From an uncultured Pelagibacteraceae bacterium (GTDB lineage Bacteria; Pseudomonadota; Alphaproteobacteria; Pelagibacterales; Pelagibacteraceae), in assembly GCA_902576335.1 (NCBI GenBank), contig CACGVC010000003.1:21001-85000 (forward strand): a stretch of DNA of 64,000 nucleotides, written 5' to 3'. The notes below the pieces were generated by a model. That model did no database searches, was not told where the DNA came from, and saw nothing but the letters and a program-made list of their open reading frames with translations. Position 1 is the stretch's first letter. Each line of letters begins with the position of its first letter. A program made the translations under genes and the position numbers. Shown one piece after another: positions 52,648 to 61,407 of this stretch.

Positions 52648-53847
52648 TCAGATATCTAACATATTGATAAGTTTTTGAATATTTTTCATAGGATTATGGT
52701 TTTGTTCCCAATAATTTCTCGCATTAATACTTACTTTTTTCAATAGATCTTTTTCATTAATAATTTTATGAAATATTTCGTCCAATTTTTTTTTTTTATC
52801 TAATAAAAAACAATTTTTATTGTTCTCCAAAAGCGGAATACCCTTTTTTGCATTTATATCTGTTATGCAAGGCAATCCAAACGATTGACTTGTAATCACC
52901 CTGGTTCTTGTTCCAACTGGATAACTAGATATAACAAGATATAGATCATTTTTTTTATAATATTTTTCAATATTGTTTTGAAATCCATGAAAATTTAATT
53001 TTATATTTTTGTAATCGCTAAAAATTTTTTTTTCATACTTTCCAACAAAATTAAATTCAAATTCAAATTTTAATCTTGATAAGATTAATTCAATTTCATC
53101 TTTAAAAAATTTTATAAATGATCTACCAACACTTGTCCTTAAATCTCCTACGTGCAAAATTTTTATTTTGTTTTCTATATCAAAACTTTGTTTTATCTTA
53201 TCTTTTGAAATATATTCACTTGAGTATGGAAAAACGTCACATTTTAGTCCTTTTAAAGTGTATTCTTCTGCATGATGTTTTGAAAAAGAAAAAATTTTAA
53301 AATCTTTTTTTACTTCGTGATTAATTTTTTTTATAACATTCTTATTACCTAAAAAAATACCTCTAAAATAATTAAAATTATCTTTTAAATTGAATGTTAA
53401 ATTTGAGCCAAATTTTATTCTTTGATGTATAGGATCATTCAAAATACCAATACAATTTTTTATATTAGTACTTGATAATGCTAAAATCCACCCCAAATCG
53501 TAACATATATAGCCGTCAAAATTTAAATCAATTTTTTTTAAATATCTCTTTAAAAAATTTACATGGTATATTTTTTTTAAATACTCATATCCAAACTTAA
53601 GTTTTGATAAAAAACTTTCCTCATAATAATCTCCATCATCAATTATATTTATTTTAACTCCTAGATTTTTTAAATAATCTAAACTTGTTTGATTACTTTC
53701 TGATATGAATTTTTTATTAGTCCTGAAAAAACCTTCAATATAAAAATTGTTTTTAATTAAATAATCACAAAATAAATAATTAGTTATACCGGTACCTCCT
53801 TGGGTTAAGTCAGGTAAGCTAGTTGAAAAAAAAGCAATTTTTTTCAT
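52648..53847 (-). CDS. GT-B family glycosyltransferase
   Basis: The 399-residue protein starts KKIAFFSTSLPDLTQGGTGITNYLFCDY, a first Rossmann half with glycine loop, and ends with SYPVGTRTRVITSQSFGLPCITDINAKKGIPLLE, a degenerate GT1/GT4 donor-site region. The canonical EGFGLPxxEA motif is replaced by TRVITSQSFGLP, so donor binding is divergent. Function as a glycan chain enzyme is inferred from fold and position. It follows the SIS isomerase gene by 21 bases. Confidence 0.7.
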   Translation of the reverse strand: MKKIAFFSTSLPDLTQGGTGITNYLFCDYLIKNNFYIEGFFRTNKKFISESNQTSLDYLKNLGVKINIIDDGDYYEESFLSKLKFGYEYLKKIYHVNFLKRYLKKIDLNFDGYICYDLGWILALSSTNIKNCIGILNDPIHQRIKFGSNLTFNLKDNFNYFRGIFLGNKNVIKKINHEVKKDFKIFSFSKHHAEEYTLKGLKCDVFPYSSEYISKDKIKQSFDIENKIKILHVGDLRTSVGRSFIKFFKDEIELILSRLKFEFEFNFVGKYEKKIFSDYKNIKLNFHGFQNNIEKYYKKNDLYLVISSYPVGTRTRVITSQSFGLPCITDINAKKGIPLLENNKNCFLLDKKKKLDEIFHKIINEKDLLKKVSINARNYWEQNHNPMKNIQKLINMLDI

Positions 53848-53868
53848 TTTTCAATAATTCAATTAAAA

Positions 53869-54405
53869 TTAAATATGGTCAATTATAGTTAAAATTAAAA
53901 ATAAGTGAGCAGTCTCTACATGATTATATGTTTTGGAGTCTACCCAAAAACCTATGCCTTTTTTGTTAATTAAATTTAATTTATTATTTTTTTTAAATCC
54001 TGAAAAAGAAATTAAACCGACATTATTATTTTTACACCATTTGGCTGCATTAACTATGTTTTTTGACTCACCAGAGGATGAGATAATCACAACACAATCT
54101 CCTTTGTTATAATATTTTTTTAAAGCTTCTCGCATCCAGTATTCATGTCCAAAATCATTAGCAAAGCAGGTTATCAAATCTGCATCATTAAAATTCATTG
54201 CCTTAATTTTAGAATTTTTTAGAAAATCTACCGTAACATGGCTACATATTGCTGCACTTCCACCATTACCAATTAAAATTAATTTATTTTTTTTTTTTAA
54301 AGCTTTAATTTTGTTTATCGTCTTAATAATTAATTTTAAGTTATCTTTTCTTAAATTCACCAATTCTACGAATTGTTTGCTATATTTATATATTTTTTTT
54401 TCCAT
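53869..54405 (-). CDS. SIS-domain phosphosugar isomerase, GmhA-like
   Basis: The 178-residue single SIS domain has LILIGNGGSAAICSHVTVDFL near 42 (phosphate loop), DADLITCFANDFGHEYWMREAL near 75, VVIISSSGESKNIV near 105 and HVETAHLFLILTIID at the C-terminus. This order of elements is that of GmhA, which converts sedoheptulose 7-phosphate to a D-glycero-manno-heptose phosphate. One metal-ligand Glu of GmhA looks like Asp here (HVTVD), so the substrate may differ. In the same block are a split transketolase and an HldE-like enzyme. The next gene starts one base after the stop. Confidence 0.82.
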   Translation of the reverse strand: MEKKIYKYSKQFVELVNLRKDNLKLIIKTINKIKALKKKNKLILIGNGGSAAICSHVTVDFLKNSKIKAMNFNDADLITCFANDFGHEYWMREALKKYYNKGDCVVIISSSGESKNIVNAAKWCKNNNVGLISFSGFKKNNKLNLINKKGIGFWVDSKTYNHVETAHLFLILTIIDHI

Positions 54406-55521
54406 TTAGCTATTATTTATCTTGAGTTTAACAAATTTAATAAGGTTCTCTGATGAATTATTTTCAATTTTTAAATTTGAGTATTTTTTATAATCATTAA
54501 TTTCTTTGTCATCAAGATATCTTTTTTCTGATACAAAATAAATTTTTTTATAAAGAACCTTTTCATTAAAAAAGAAATCTTTTGGTGGAAAAATATCTAA
54601 CCCAATTTTTAAGTCAGAATATGCAGCTAAAAGTCTTGCTCCACCTTGATTTCCTATGAAAATTCCAGAATTTAGAAATGAAAAAATTTCATATTCTTGT
54701 CTATCTTTTGCTTTTTTATCATAATTAAAAAACAAATCTTTATTTATAATCTCTTTTTCAAAATTTTTTTTAATATTATAATCCCCATTAAGAAATATTA
54801 GAAAGTTATTGTTAGTTAAATAATTTATTAAAGGAATATAACTTTCAAAGTTCTCTGCATTTCTTAGAACACTACTTTCATCTCCATCTTTTTTTCTCAA
54901 ATATAAATTAACTATTTTCTTTCTGTCTCTATTTGAAATTAAATCTGTAAATTTTTTAGAAAAAGAATAATTCAAATCAAAAAAATTTTTACTTCTATTT
55001 TTAATTATATAATAAAAAATATTACTTATGTTCTCTGTGTATAAAATTTCATTATAATTTTTAAAATCCTTTTTAGGCAATATGCTGCTAGCTGCTCTCC
55101 AATATAATTCAAATTTTGTAATTACATTATTATGCTTTATTAAAAGACCAATTAAATATTGAATAAAAAATTTTATAAAATTATCTCTGTTTTCAATAAA
55201 CCCAAATTCAATTTTTTTTCCAAAAATCATATAATTTTTTGAAACATTTAAATTGATAAAATTTGTATTAGTAACTTTATTAAAAAAAAAATTATGCCTT
55301 TTATCTTGTAATAAATTTATTATTAATCTTTTACTATTTGGATAAAGATATTCAAATATAACTGGTATTATAATTTGATGGCCAAAACCTCCTTCAAAAA
55401 AAATTACAATTTTTTCTGTTCTAATAATTTTTTTTAAATTTAAAAATAATTTAATAATTATAATTAACAAAGTTATAATCTTAAAAAAAAAGTTTATTAA
55501 ATTAAAAATTAGTTTACTCAT
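54406..55521 (-). CDS. TIGR04372-like glycosyltransferase candidate
   Basis: The 371-residue protein (378 from the ATG at 55542 used by the track) has an N-terminal hydrophobic segment (LINFFFKIITLLIIIIKLFL) and a soluble part with FFEGGFGHQIIIPVI, NLYLRKKDGDESSVLRNAENF, FLIFLNGDYN and IFIGNQGGARLLAAYSDL. The order of the last three resembles the TIGR04372 putative glycosyltransferase family of polysaccharide loci. No biochemical role is known for that group. I prefer the ATG at 55521 because it overlaps the upstream stop by only 8 bases. Confidence 0.6.
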   Translation of the reverse strand: MSKLIFNLINFFFKIITLLIIIIKLFLNLKKIIRTEKIVIFFEGGFGHQIIIPVIFEYLYPNSKRLIINLLQDKRHNFFFNKVTNTNFINLNVSKNYMIFGKKIEFGFIENRDNFIKFFIQYLIGLLIKHNNVITKFELYWRAASSILPKKDFKNYNEILYTENISNIFYYIIKNRSKNFFDLNYSFSKKFTDLISNRDRKKIVNLYLRKKDGDESSVLRNAENFESYIPLINYLTNNNFLIFLNGDYNIKKNFEKEIINKDLFFNYDKKAKDRQEYEIFSFLNSGIFIGNQGGARLLAAYSDLKIGLDIFPPKDFFFNEKVLYKKIYFVSEKRYLDDKEINDYKKYSNLKIENNSSENLIKFVKLKINNS

Positions 55522-57937
55522 AATTGATAGAATTAGGATCATCTTTTGAATCTGTAATGATTATATCTATTTTTTCATACGAATTTAAAAATATATTTTC
55601 ATTTAAATTAGTAATATTATTATTCCAAGTTGCAAATTTAAATTTTGTATGACCCAACATTTCTTCAACATATTTTTTTTGATCATAATTAAAACTTAAA
55701 TAGTCAATTACATTTGAATATTTTGTTAAGGAAAGATTGGGTATATAATTTTGACAATAATCATTATTATTATCTTTACAACTTGAAAGATCTTTTAACA
55801 TAAGCATTATATTATTTCCGTTTTCTTTAATTCTTTTAGCACAATTATATAATTTTATATTTTTAAAATTTGTTCCTCTTGGAAATTCTATATAAAAATT
55901 TATTTTTTTTTTGAATTTATCCAACGCATCATGTAGTGCTTCACAATTTTTTACATTATCTATATTTTTTCCATCTAACCAAACTGATTTAATATTTTTT
56001 TCGTTAGACGGTAAAATATCGAAAACCTTGTCTAGTGATAAATTGTTAATTTCATCTTCTAAGTGTGCAACATTAAATTTATTATTTTTAAATATAATAT
56101 CTATTTCAATACAATTAGAGGAATGAATGCCTCTCAGTATTTTACCGACTGTATTGGATCGATGATAACAAAACTTTTTTTCTTTAAATTTATTAGTTAA
56201 ATAAATATTATGAATTGCGTTAGAACTGAAATTTTTTGAATTTTTATATTTTTTATTTTTTAATGAAATATGCTTTCTACCATTAAATGTATTACGTTTT
56301 AATATTGGTGGTAATTTATCTACAGAAGTATTTCCTATAATTTCTGAATTTATTGTAGAGTTTTTAATTTCAATATCGTGTAGATGTAAAATTGTTGGAG
56401 ATAAATTTTTTAAAGTACTAATTTTTTTTTTGTTATAAATTTCTTTAATCTGATTATATTTATTAGGATATTCATTTATAAATGCATCATTAAAATAAAT
56501 GAAAAAAGGTACAGTTAGCATCTCATAAACAAACCTTGAAGATTCATGACCTCTATTTGTATAAACTGACTCCCCATGATCAGCAAAATATATGAAATAG
56601 TATGGTTGATTTAGCTTAGATATGATACTTATTATTTTGGAAATAGATTTATCAATATATTTTATTGTAGTATCATAACTCTCTATCAAGTCTATATTTT
56701 TTGCTAAGTTATCTCCTTTAAAATATGTATTACCAAAAATATCTACAATCTCTAAATTAGAATAATAATCATCAATTTTTGATCTTTCATTTTCAGGTAT
56801 ATGTTCTAAATATGGTCCATGTCCTGCATAAGAATGTAAAAGAATTAAAGTATTTTTTAATTCATCAAGTTCAGCTTTTTTAAGATTATTCTCAAAAAAC
56901 TCTAAATCTTTGACTTTTTTTTTGTTATTATTGAATTTTAGATTTTTAATTTTGTCAAAAATAATAGAATACTCAAAGTTTCCAAAGCTATTTGAGTACA
57001 TTTGAATATTTTTTTTTGCTGTTAACAATATTTCTATCAAGGATAATGATTTTGTCTCATATATCGTCTTTAGATTGTTTTCTTCTAATGATTTTTCGTC
57101 AACTAACTCTAATGAAAAAGCTTCTAATAAACTAGGGCCTGTATGTGTGTGAGTTGACAGAACATCAAATTTGAATAAATTTAATTTTTTTTCAAGAAGC
57201 TTCAAGTTTGGAGTTGTTTCTCGAAAATATCCATATGATGAAAAGTTTAATGATGATGTAGACTCGCCAATATAAATTATTCCATTTATATTATTATCAA
57301 AATTTGCGTCTAAATTTATATCATTATCAAAATTAAGTTTTACTTGCTCATGTAATTTTTTTGGAGATATCAAAAATGAGTTAAACTTTAAAAAAATCAT
57401 AAATAAAAAAATAAAAATTAATGAATATAGAAAATAAATTAATTTAAGTTTAAAGTTTGAATTTCTGACAAATAGTAAATTCAAAACAAACAACATTGAT
57501 GAAACTAGAAAAGATAAAATAAAAATATTTAGATATGTCGAGCTATAAAATAAAAAATCTGATAAAGTTGATAAATAAAAAAAAATTTCTTGAAAAGTGG
57601 TTACTTTGGTAGCATCAAAAGTGTCAATGCCAAAACTTCCGATCCATTCAAATAATTGTCTTCCATAAAAAGTTAAAAAAAACCAAAAAAAAATTATCAC
57701 TAAACCCTGAAATATTTTTTTTTTTTCTATTAACAAGAAGCTTAAAAGGCCAAGTGTTGTACTTAATAGAATTAAATGAATATAATTTGTGAAATAATAA
57801 AATAATTTCAAATAAATTTGAAAAAAAGAAAATGATTTAAGTATATTAAATGATGCTATTAAAGAAATTAAAATTAAAAATAAAAATATATTAAAATTCC
57901 TATTTTTTAATAATTTTTTCATGATTAAATTATTCAA
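55514..57937 (-). CDS. Phosphoethanolamine/phosphoglycerol transferase-like protein fused to a GDPD-like domain
   Basis: The 807-residue protein has three parts. Residues 15-190 contain about five helices. Residues 215-545 are an alkaline-phosphatase-superfamily domain like EptA: IYIGESTSS (Glu225), STHTHTGPSLLEAF with Thr266 at the nucleophile place, HSYAGHGPY, and FADHGESVYTNRGHESS near 452-465 as metal ligands. Residues 585-807 resemble a glycerophosphodiester phosphodiesterase barrel: CYHRSNTVGKIL (His592), IEIDI (Glu611, Asp613) and VAHLED (His625). The first part should move a lipid head group (phosphoethanolamine or phosphoglycerol) onto the glycan in the periplasm; the second may hydrolyse a phosphodiester. 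The fusion is unusual. Confidence 0.82.
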   Translation of the reverse strand: MNNLIMKKLLKNRNFNIFLFLILISLIASFNILKSFSFFQIYLKLFYYFTNYIHLILLSTTLGLLSFLLIEKKKIFQGLVIIFFWFFLTFYGRQLFEWIGSFGIDTFDATKVTTFQEIFFYLSTLSDFLFYSSTYLNIFILSFLVSSMLFVLNLLFVRNSNFKLKLIYFLYSLIFIFLFMIFLKFNSFLISPKKLHEQVKLNFDNDINLDANFDNNINGIIYIGESTSSLNFSSYGYFRETTPNLKLLEKKLNLFKFDVLSTHTHTGPSLLEAFSLELVDEKSLEENNLKTIYETKSLSLIEILLTAKKNIQMYSNSFGNFEYSIIFDKIKNLKFNNNKKKVKDLEFFENNLKKAELDELKNTLILLHSYAGHGPYLEHIPENERSKIDDYYSNLEIVDIFGNTYFKGDNLAKNIDLIESYDTTIKYIDKSISKIISIISKLNQPYYFIYFADHGESVYTNRGHESSRFVYEMLTVPFFIYFNDAFINEYPNKYNQIKEIYNKKKISTLKNLSPTILHLHDIEIKNSTINSEIIGNTSVDKLPPILKRNTFNGRKHISLKNKKYKNSKNFSSNAIHNIYLTNKFKEKKFCYHRSNTVGKILRGIHSSNCIEIDIIFKNNKFNVAHLEDEINNLSLDKVFDILPSNEKNIKSVWLDGKNIDNVKNCEALHDALDKFKKKINFYIEFPRGTNFKNIKLYNCAKRIKENGNNIMLMLKDLSSCKDNNNDYCQNYIPNLSLTKYSNVIDYLSFNYDQKKYVEEMLGHTKFKFATWNNNITNLNENIFLNSYEKIDIIITDSKDDPNSINYE

Positions 57938-58769
57938 AAATATTTTTTTTAGAAATAAAAAGTGTTCCCTCTAAATGACTTTTCGGGATATGTTTTATAT
58001 TTGTACATCTTTTCCAATTATTTTTTTGAGAATACAGCTTAAATTGAGTATTTTTAAATTTATTCCAAATAATTTTTCTTGATATATTATCAGTAACTTC
58101 TACTAAAAAATCTGTTTTTTTTGCAATTTTTAAATTCAAATAATGAAAAATTTGTTTTTCTGAACCCTCACAGTCAAGTTTTACTAAATCATATTTGCTA
58201 ATTATTTCATTGATACCAATAGTTTTAATTTTGTATTCAAATATTTTTCCATATACTTTTAATTTCTTATTTTTAATATGACTACCAGTAGTATTTCCCA
58301 AAACTCTTGTGAAAGTCTCAATGCCACTAAAGTTAGAAACTCCTTTTTTTATTGTGTTTTTTATGCTTAATTTATTTTTCTTAAGGTTTTTAATAAGAAG
58401 TTTAAAATGTTTTTCATCTGGTTCATAAGAATCTACCTTATAACCAAGCTTTGATAAAACAATTGTATGAAGACCTATATTAGCTCCTACATCTGCCACT
58501 CTTGAATATATTTTCTTATATTTATTATAAAAAATAAAAATTATTAGTTCATCTATTCCAATCAAATTAAATATATCGGTATTTCCAAATTTTACGTAAG
58601 GAAAATAAATTGTTTTTCCAAATATAGAAAATCTTTTACTCAGCTTTTTTTTAAGCAAACTTAAATAAAAATTTTCAAATTTTAAAAATAAATCAGTGCC
58701 ATTAATTTGTATCTCGGGATTATCTTTTAATATTTTTAAAATGAAATCAAAATTTTGAATGTTTCTCAT
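57930..58769 (-). CDS. FkbM-family SAM-dependent methyltransferase
   Basis: The 279-residue protein has the FkbM signature: ADVGANIGLHTIVLSKLG near 92 (SAM loop), VDSYEPDEKHFKLLIKN near 112, KKGVSNFSG, and LVKLDCEGSEKQIFHYL near 200. FkbM enzymes O-methylate sugars or polyketides; in polysaccharide loci they often cap or modify glycans. It overlaps the EptA-GDPD gene by 8 bases and follows the epimerase gene by 48 bases. Confidence 0.88.
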   Translation of the reverse strand: MRNIQNFDFILKILKDNPEIQINGTDLFLKFENFYLSLLKKKLSKRFSIFGKTIYFPYVKFGNTDIFNLIGIDELIIFIFYNKYKKIYSRVADVGANIGLHTIVLSKLGYKVDSYEPDEKHFKLLIKNLKKNKLSIKNTIKKGVSNFSGIETFTRVLGNTTGSHIKNKKLKVYGKIFEYKIKTIGINEIISKYDLVKLDCEGSEKQIFHYLNLKIAKKTDFLVEVTDNISRKIIWNKFKNTQFKLYSQKNNWKRCTNIKHIPKSHLEGTLFISKKNIFE

Positions 58770-58817
58770 TATGAAAGTTTAGATTATTTTAGAAGTCATT
58801 TAAATGTTATTAAAATA

Positions 58818-59660
58818 TTAAATTATTGTGTTTAATTTATATTTTTTTATATAATCCGTAATTCCTTTTTCTATATTAAATTTAAATTTAAATTTAAATT
58901 TTTTTATTAAATTAGTATTATTGGAACACCATACTTTTTTATCATATATTTTATTAAATCTCGGTATATATGTTGCTTTAGATTTTTTTTTGAAAACTTT
59001 TTCACAAATATTAAGAATCTGCAAATTACTAAATTGCTTACCACTTCCAAAATTCACAATTTCTCCATAATTTTTTATTCTGTTTTCTGTAATTAACTTT
59101 TTGATAAATAAAATTAAATCATCTATATAAACATAATCATGATAACCATCATAAATATTCAGTTTTTTTTGAATTAAAAAGTGTCTAAATATATTTGGCA
59201 TTATTCTTGTTTTGTTTTCATAAAGACCATAAATTGAAAACGGCCTTATAATTATTGATTTAATTTTGAAATTTTTAGAATAACCCTGTACTAACATTGT
59301 GCCAGCTGCTTTTGTTGCTTCATAGACAGTTCTTGGAATGATTAAATCACTTTCCTTTGATTGCTTATTGGCAGCACCGTATTCACCTGATGACCCAAAA
59401 TGAATAAACTTAATTTGCTTATTCTCTTTAATTATTTTGTGTAAAATATCAAAAACTAATTTAGTATTATTTTTAAACATACTTTTCTCATCATAAACAT
59501 CAGCTGCTGCATTTATAATAAAGTGATAATTTTTAAAATTAATTTTTTGAATTGAGTCTCGTCTATATATTTTTTTGATAATATATTTTTTTTTAAAAAA
59601 ATTTATAATATTTTTTCCAAAAAAACCATTTGAGCCAATAAGAATAATTTTTTTTTTCAT
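58818..59660 (-). CDS. NAD-dependent epimerase/dehydratase family protein
   Basis: The 280-residue extended SDR has ILIGSNGFFGKNII, FIINAAADVYDEKSM, HFGSSGEYGAAN (catalytic Ser), TVYEATKAAGTM (YxxxK) and IRPFSIYGLYENKTRIMPN. It acts on a nucleotide sugar that cannot be named from sequence. It is 25 bases after the transketolase C-terminal half gene, so it may process the extended sugar made there. A 24-base AAATTT repeat (58878-58901) sits in its C-terminal coding part. Confidence 0.82.
   Translation of the reverse strand: MKKKIILIGSNGFFGKNIINFFKKKYIIKKIYRRDSIQKINFKNYHFIINAAADVYDEKSMFKNNTKLVFDILHKIIKENKQIKFIHFGSSGEYGAANKQSKESDLIIPRTVYEATKAAGTMLVQGYSKNFKIKSIIIRPFSIYGLYENKTRIMPNIFRHFLIQKKLNIYDGYHDYVYIDDLILFIKKLITENRIKNYGEIVNFGSGKQFSNLQILNICEKVFKKKSKATYIPRFNKIYDKKVWCSNNTNLIKKFKFKFKFNIEKGITDYIKKYKLNTII
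58878..58901. repeat. Hexamer repeat AAATTT x4 inside the epimerase gene
   Basis: Four perfect copies of AAATTT are followed by more T. On the minus strand they encode alternating Lys-Phe (KFKFKFKF). Because the unit is 6 bases, copy-number change would keep the reading frame, so it would vary protein length and not switch the gene off. Confidence 0.85.
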
Positions 59661-59685
59661 TTTTAAAACTAATATTTGATGTCAA

Positions 59686-60615
59686 TTATTTTTTTAAATT
59701 GTAAATCTTTTTCAGAATTATTTCTTCTGATATTCCATGTTTTTTTAACAATGAAGCTTGCGATCCGTAATCATTTAAAAATTTATCTTTTAGAGAAAAA
59801 TTAATTAAATTTCCATCATATTTATAGCGATAAGCCTCTTCTCTTAAAATTGAACCTAGCCCTCCTATTTCTGAATGATCTTCAATGGATATAATAGTTT
59901 TATAACTTTTACAAATTTTCTTGAAAGTTTTTGAGTCAAATGGTTTCAATGTATGACTAGAATAAATTGATGGTATTATTTTTTGTTTTTTTAAAGTATT
60001 TGAAATATTAAAGCTCATTTTAATTAATATTCCATGACTTATTAAACAGATACTTTTTCCTTTCTGTATTGTCCTAATTTTTGCAAATTTCCATTTATCA
60101 TCTGCTTTGGTTGTAAAATTTTTTTCACCTGATTTTCCTAATCTCAGATATATAGTTTCTTTTTTTTTATTTTTAACGCAATATGACACTGCACTTTTCA
60201 TTTCTGCTGGATCAGAAGGAGAAATAATATTTAAATTTGGAACACTTCTACAAATTGAAATATCTTCTTGACTCATATGGGTGCCACCCAAATTATTATA
60301 AATAGTGCCTGCACCCATCCCAACAACAGTAACTGGTAAATTTTGATAACAAAAATTATCTCTAATCATTTCAAATGGTCTATATAAAGAAAAAGTTGCA
60401 ATTGTATAAGTAAATACTTTTTTACCCTTCATGGCAAGACCTGCTGCAATACCAATCATTGACTGTTCAGAAACACCAACGTTAATAAATCTATTTGGAA
60501 ATTTTTTCCTAAATTTAAGCATGCTCCCCGCTGGAGAAATATCAGCTACAACAATATATATATTATTATCTTTTAAAGCTTCTCGGTAAAGTTGATCTGA
60601 AAATGCATCTCTCAT
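59686..60615 (-). CDS. Transketolase C-terminal half (pyrimidine-binding and C-terminal domains)
   Basis: The 309-residue protein has RDAFSDQLYREALKDN, RFINVGVSEQSMIGIAAGLA (with the conserved Glu of the ThDP pyrimidine site), YTIATFSLYRPFEMIRD, GTHMSQEDISICRSVPN and a C-terminal IISIEDHSEIGGLGS. It is the second half of a split transketolase, with the N-terminal half next to it (60616-61407), the join being zero bases. Split transketolases are frequent in polysaccharide loci, where they may make an unusual ketose or extend a sugar by two carbons. Substrate unknown. Confidence 0.9.
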   Translation of the reverse strand: MRDAFSDQLYREALKDNNIYIVVADISPAGSMLKFRKKFPNRFINVGVSEQSMIGIAAGLAMKGKKVFTYTIATFSLYRPFEMIRDNFCYQNLPVTVVGMGAGTIYNNLGGTHMSQEDISICRSVPNLNIISPSDPAEMKSAVSYCVKNKKKETIYLRLGKSGEKNFTTKADDKWKFAKIRTIQKGKSICLISHGILIKMSFNISNTLKKQKIIPSIYSSHTLKPFDSKTFKKICKSYKTIISIEDHSEIGGLGSILREEAYRYKYDGNLINFSLKDKFLNDYGSQASLLKKHGISEEIILKKIYNLKK

Positions 60616-61407
60616 TTATAGGTTACCTAAATTTTTTAATTCGTTCATAGCAATTGAAAATTCATCCTTTGATGGAGATCTATAATGCCATATAGGATTA
60701 TTTTGCATAAAACTAATTGGGTACCCTTTAATTGTTTTGGCAACTAAACAAAAAGGCTTCTTTTTATCTCTGTTTAAAATGGATTTGACTATTTCTTTTG
60801 TATTATGTCCATCACATATTTTTGAATCCCATCCAAAATTTATAAATTTCCTATCTATCGGATAAATTGATGGAGTTAAAATTGAAGACCGCTCTAAACT
60901 CTGAAGATCATTATTATCAATAATCGCTATAATATTTTTTAAATTTAAGTTTCTAATTGCCATGATCGCTTCCCAAGTGGAACCTTCTTGTAACTCGCCG
61001 TCGCTTAAAACTACATAAACGTTTTTTTTTCTATTGCTTAGAGCGAAACCTGCCGCCATAGACAATCCTTGACCTAAAGAACCTGTTGATGCATTCAAAC
61101 CTTCATTCTTTACTTCAGGGTGAACGCCTAACTTTCCATTTGATTTAGAGTATTTTCTTAAATCGTTTTCACTTAAAACTTTCAAATCTTTTAGAATAAC
61201 ATACTGGAGTGCTGAGCAATGACCTTTTGATAATATAAAGTTTTCTCTCTCATTTTTTTTCATTAATATATTATAAATAGCATCCAAAATCTCAGTTGAC
61301 GAAAAGGTTCCACCTAAATGGATTGCACTAACTCTTTGTGACATTTCTAATAGTTTGACCCTATAATTAATGCATCTTCTTTTTGCTATCGAAATTAATT
61401 TATTCAT
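60616..61407 (-). CDS. Transketolase N-terminal half (ThDP diphosphate-binding)
   Basis: The 263-residue protein has AIHLGGTFSSTEILDAIY, ILSKGHCSALQYVIL, STGSLGQGLSMAAGFALS and the ThDP motif LSDGELQEGSTWEAIMAIRNLNLKNIIAIIDNN (GDG is here SDG). It forms an active enzyme only with the C-terminal half downstream. It overlaps the HldE-like gene by one base, so the three belong to one transcript. The full-length housekeeping transketolase is elsewhere (7142-9145). Confidence 0.9.
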   Translation of the reverse strand: MNKLISIAKRRCINYRVKLLEMSQRVSAIHLGGTFSSTEILDAIYNILMKKNERENFILSKGHCSALQYVILKDLKVLSENDLRKYSKSNGKLGVHPEVKNEGLNASTGSLGQGLSMAAGFALSNRKKNVYVVLSDGELQEGSTWEAIMAIRNLNLKNIIAIIDNNDLQSLERSSILTPSIYPIDRKFINFGWDSKICDGHNTKEIVKSILNRDKKKPFCLVAKTIKGYPISFMQNNPIWHYRSPSKDEFSIAMNELKNLGNL

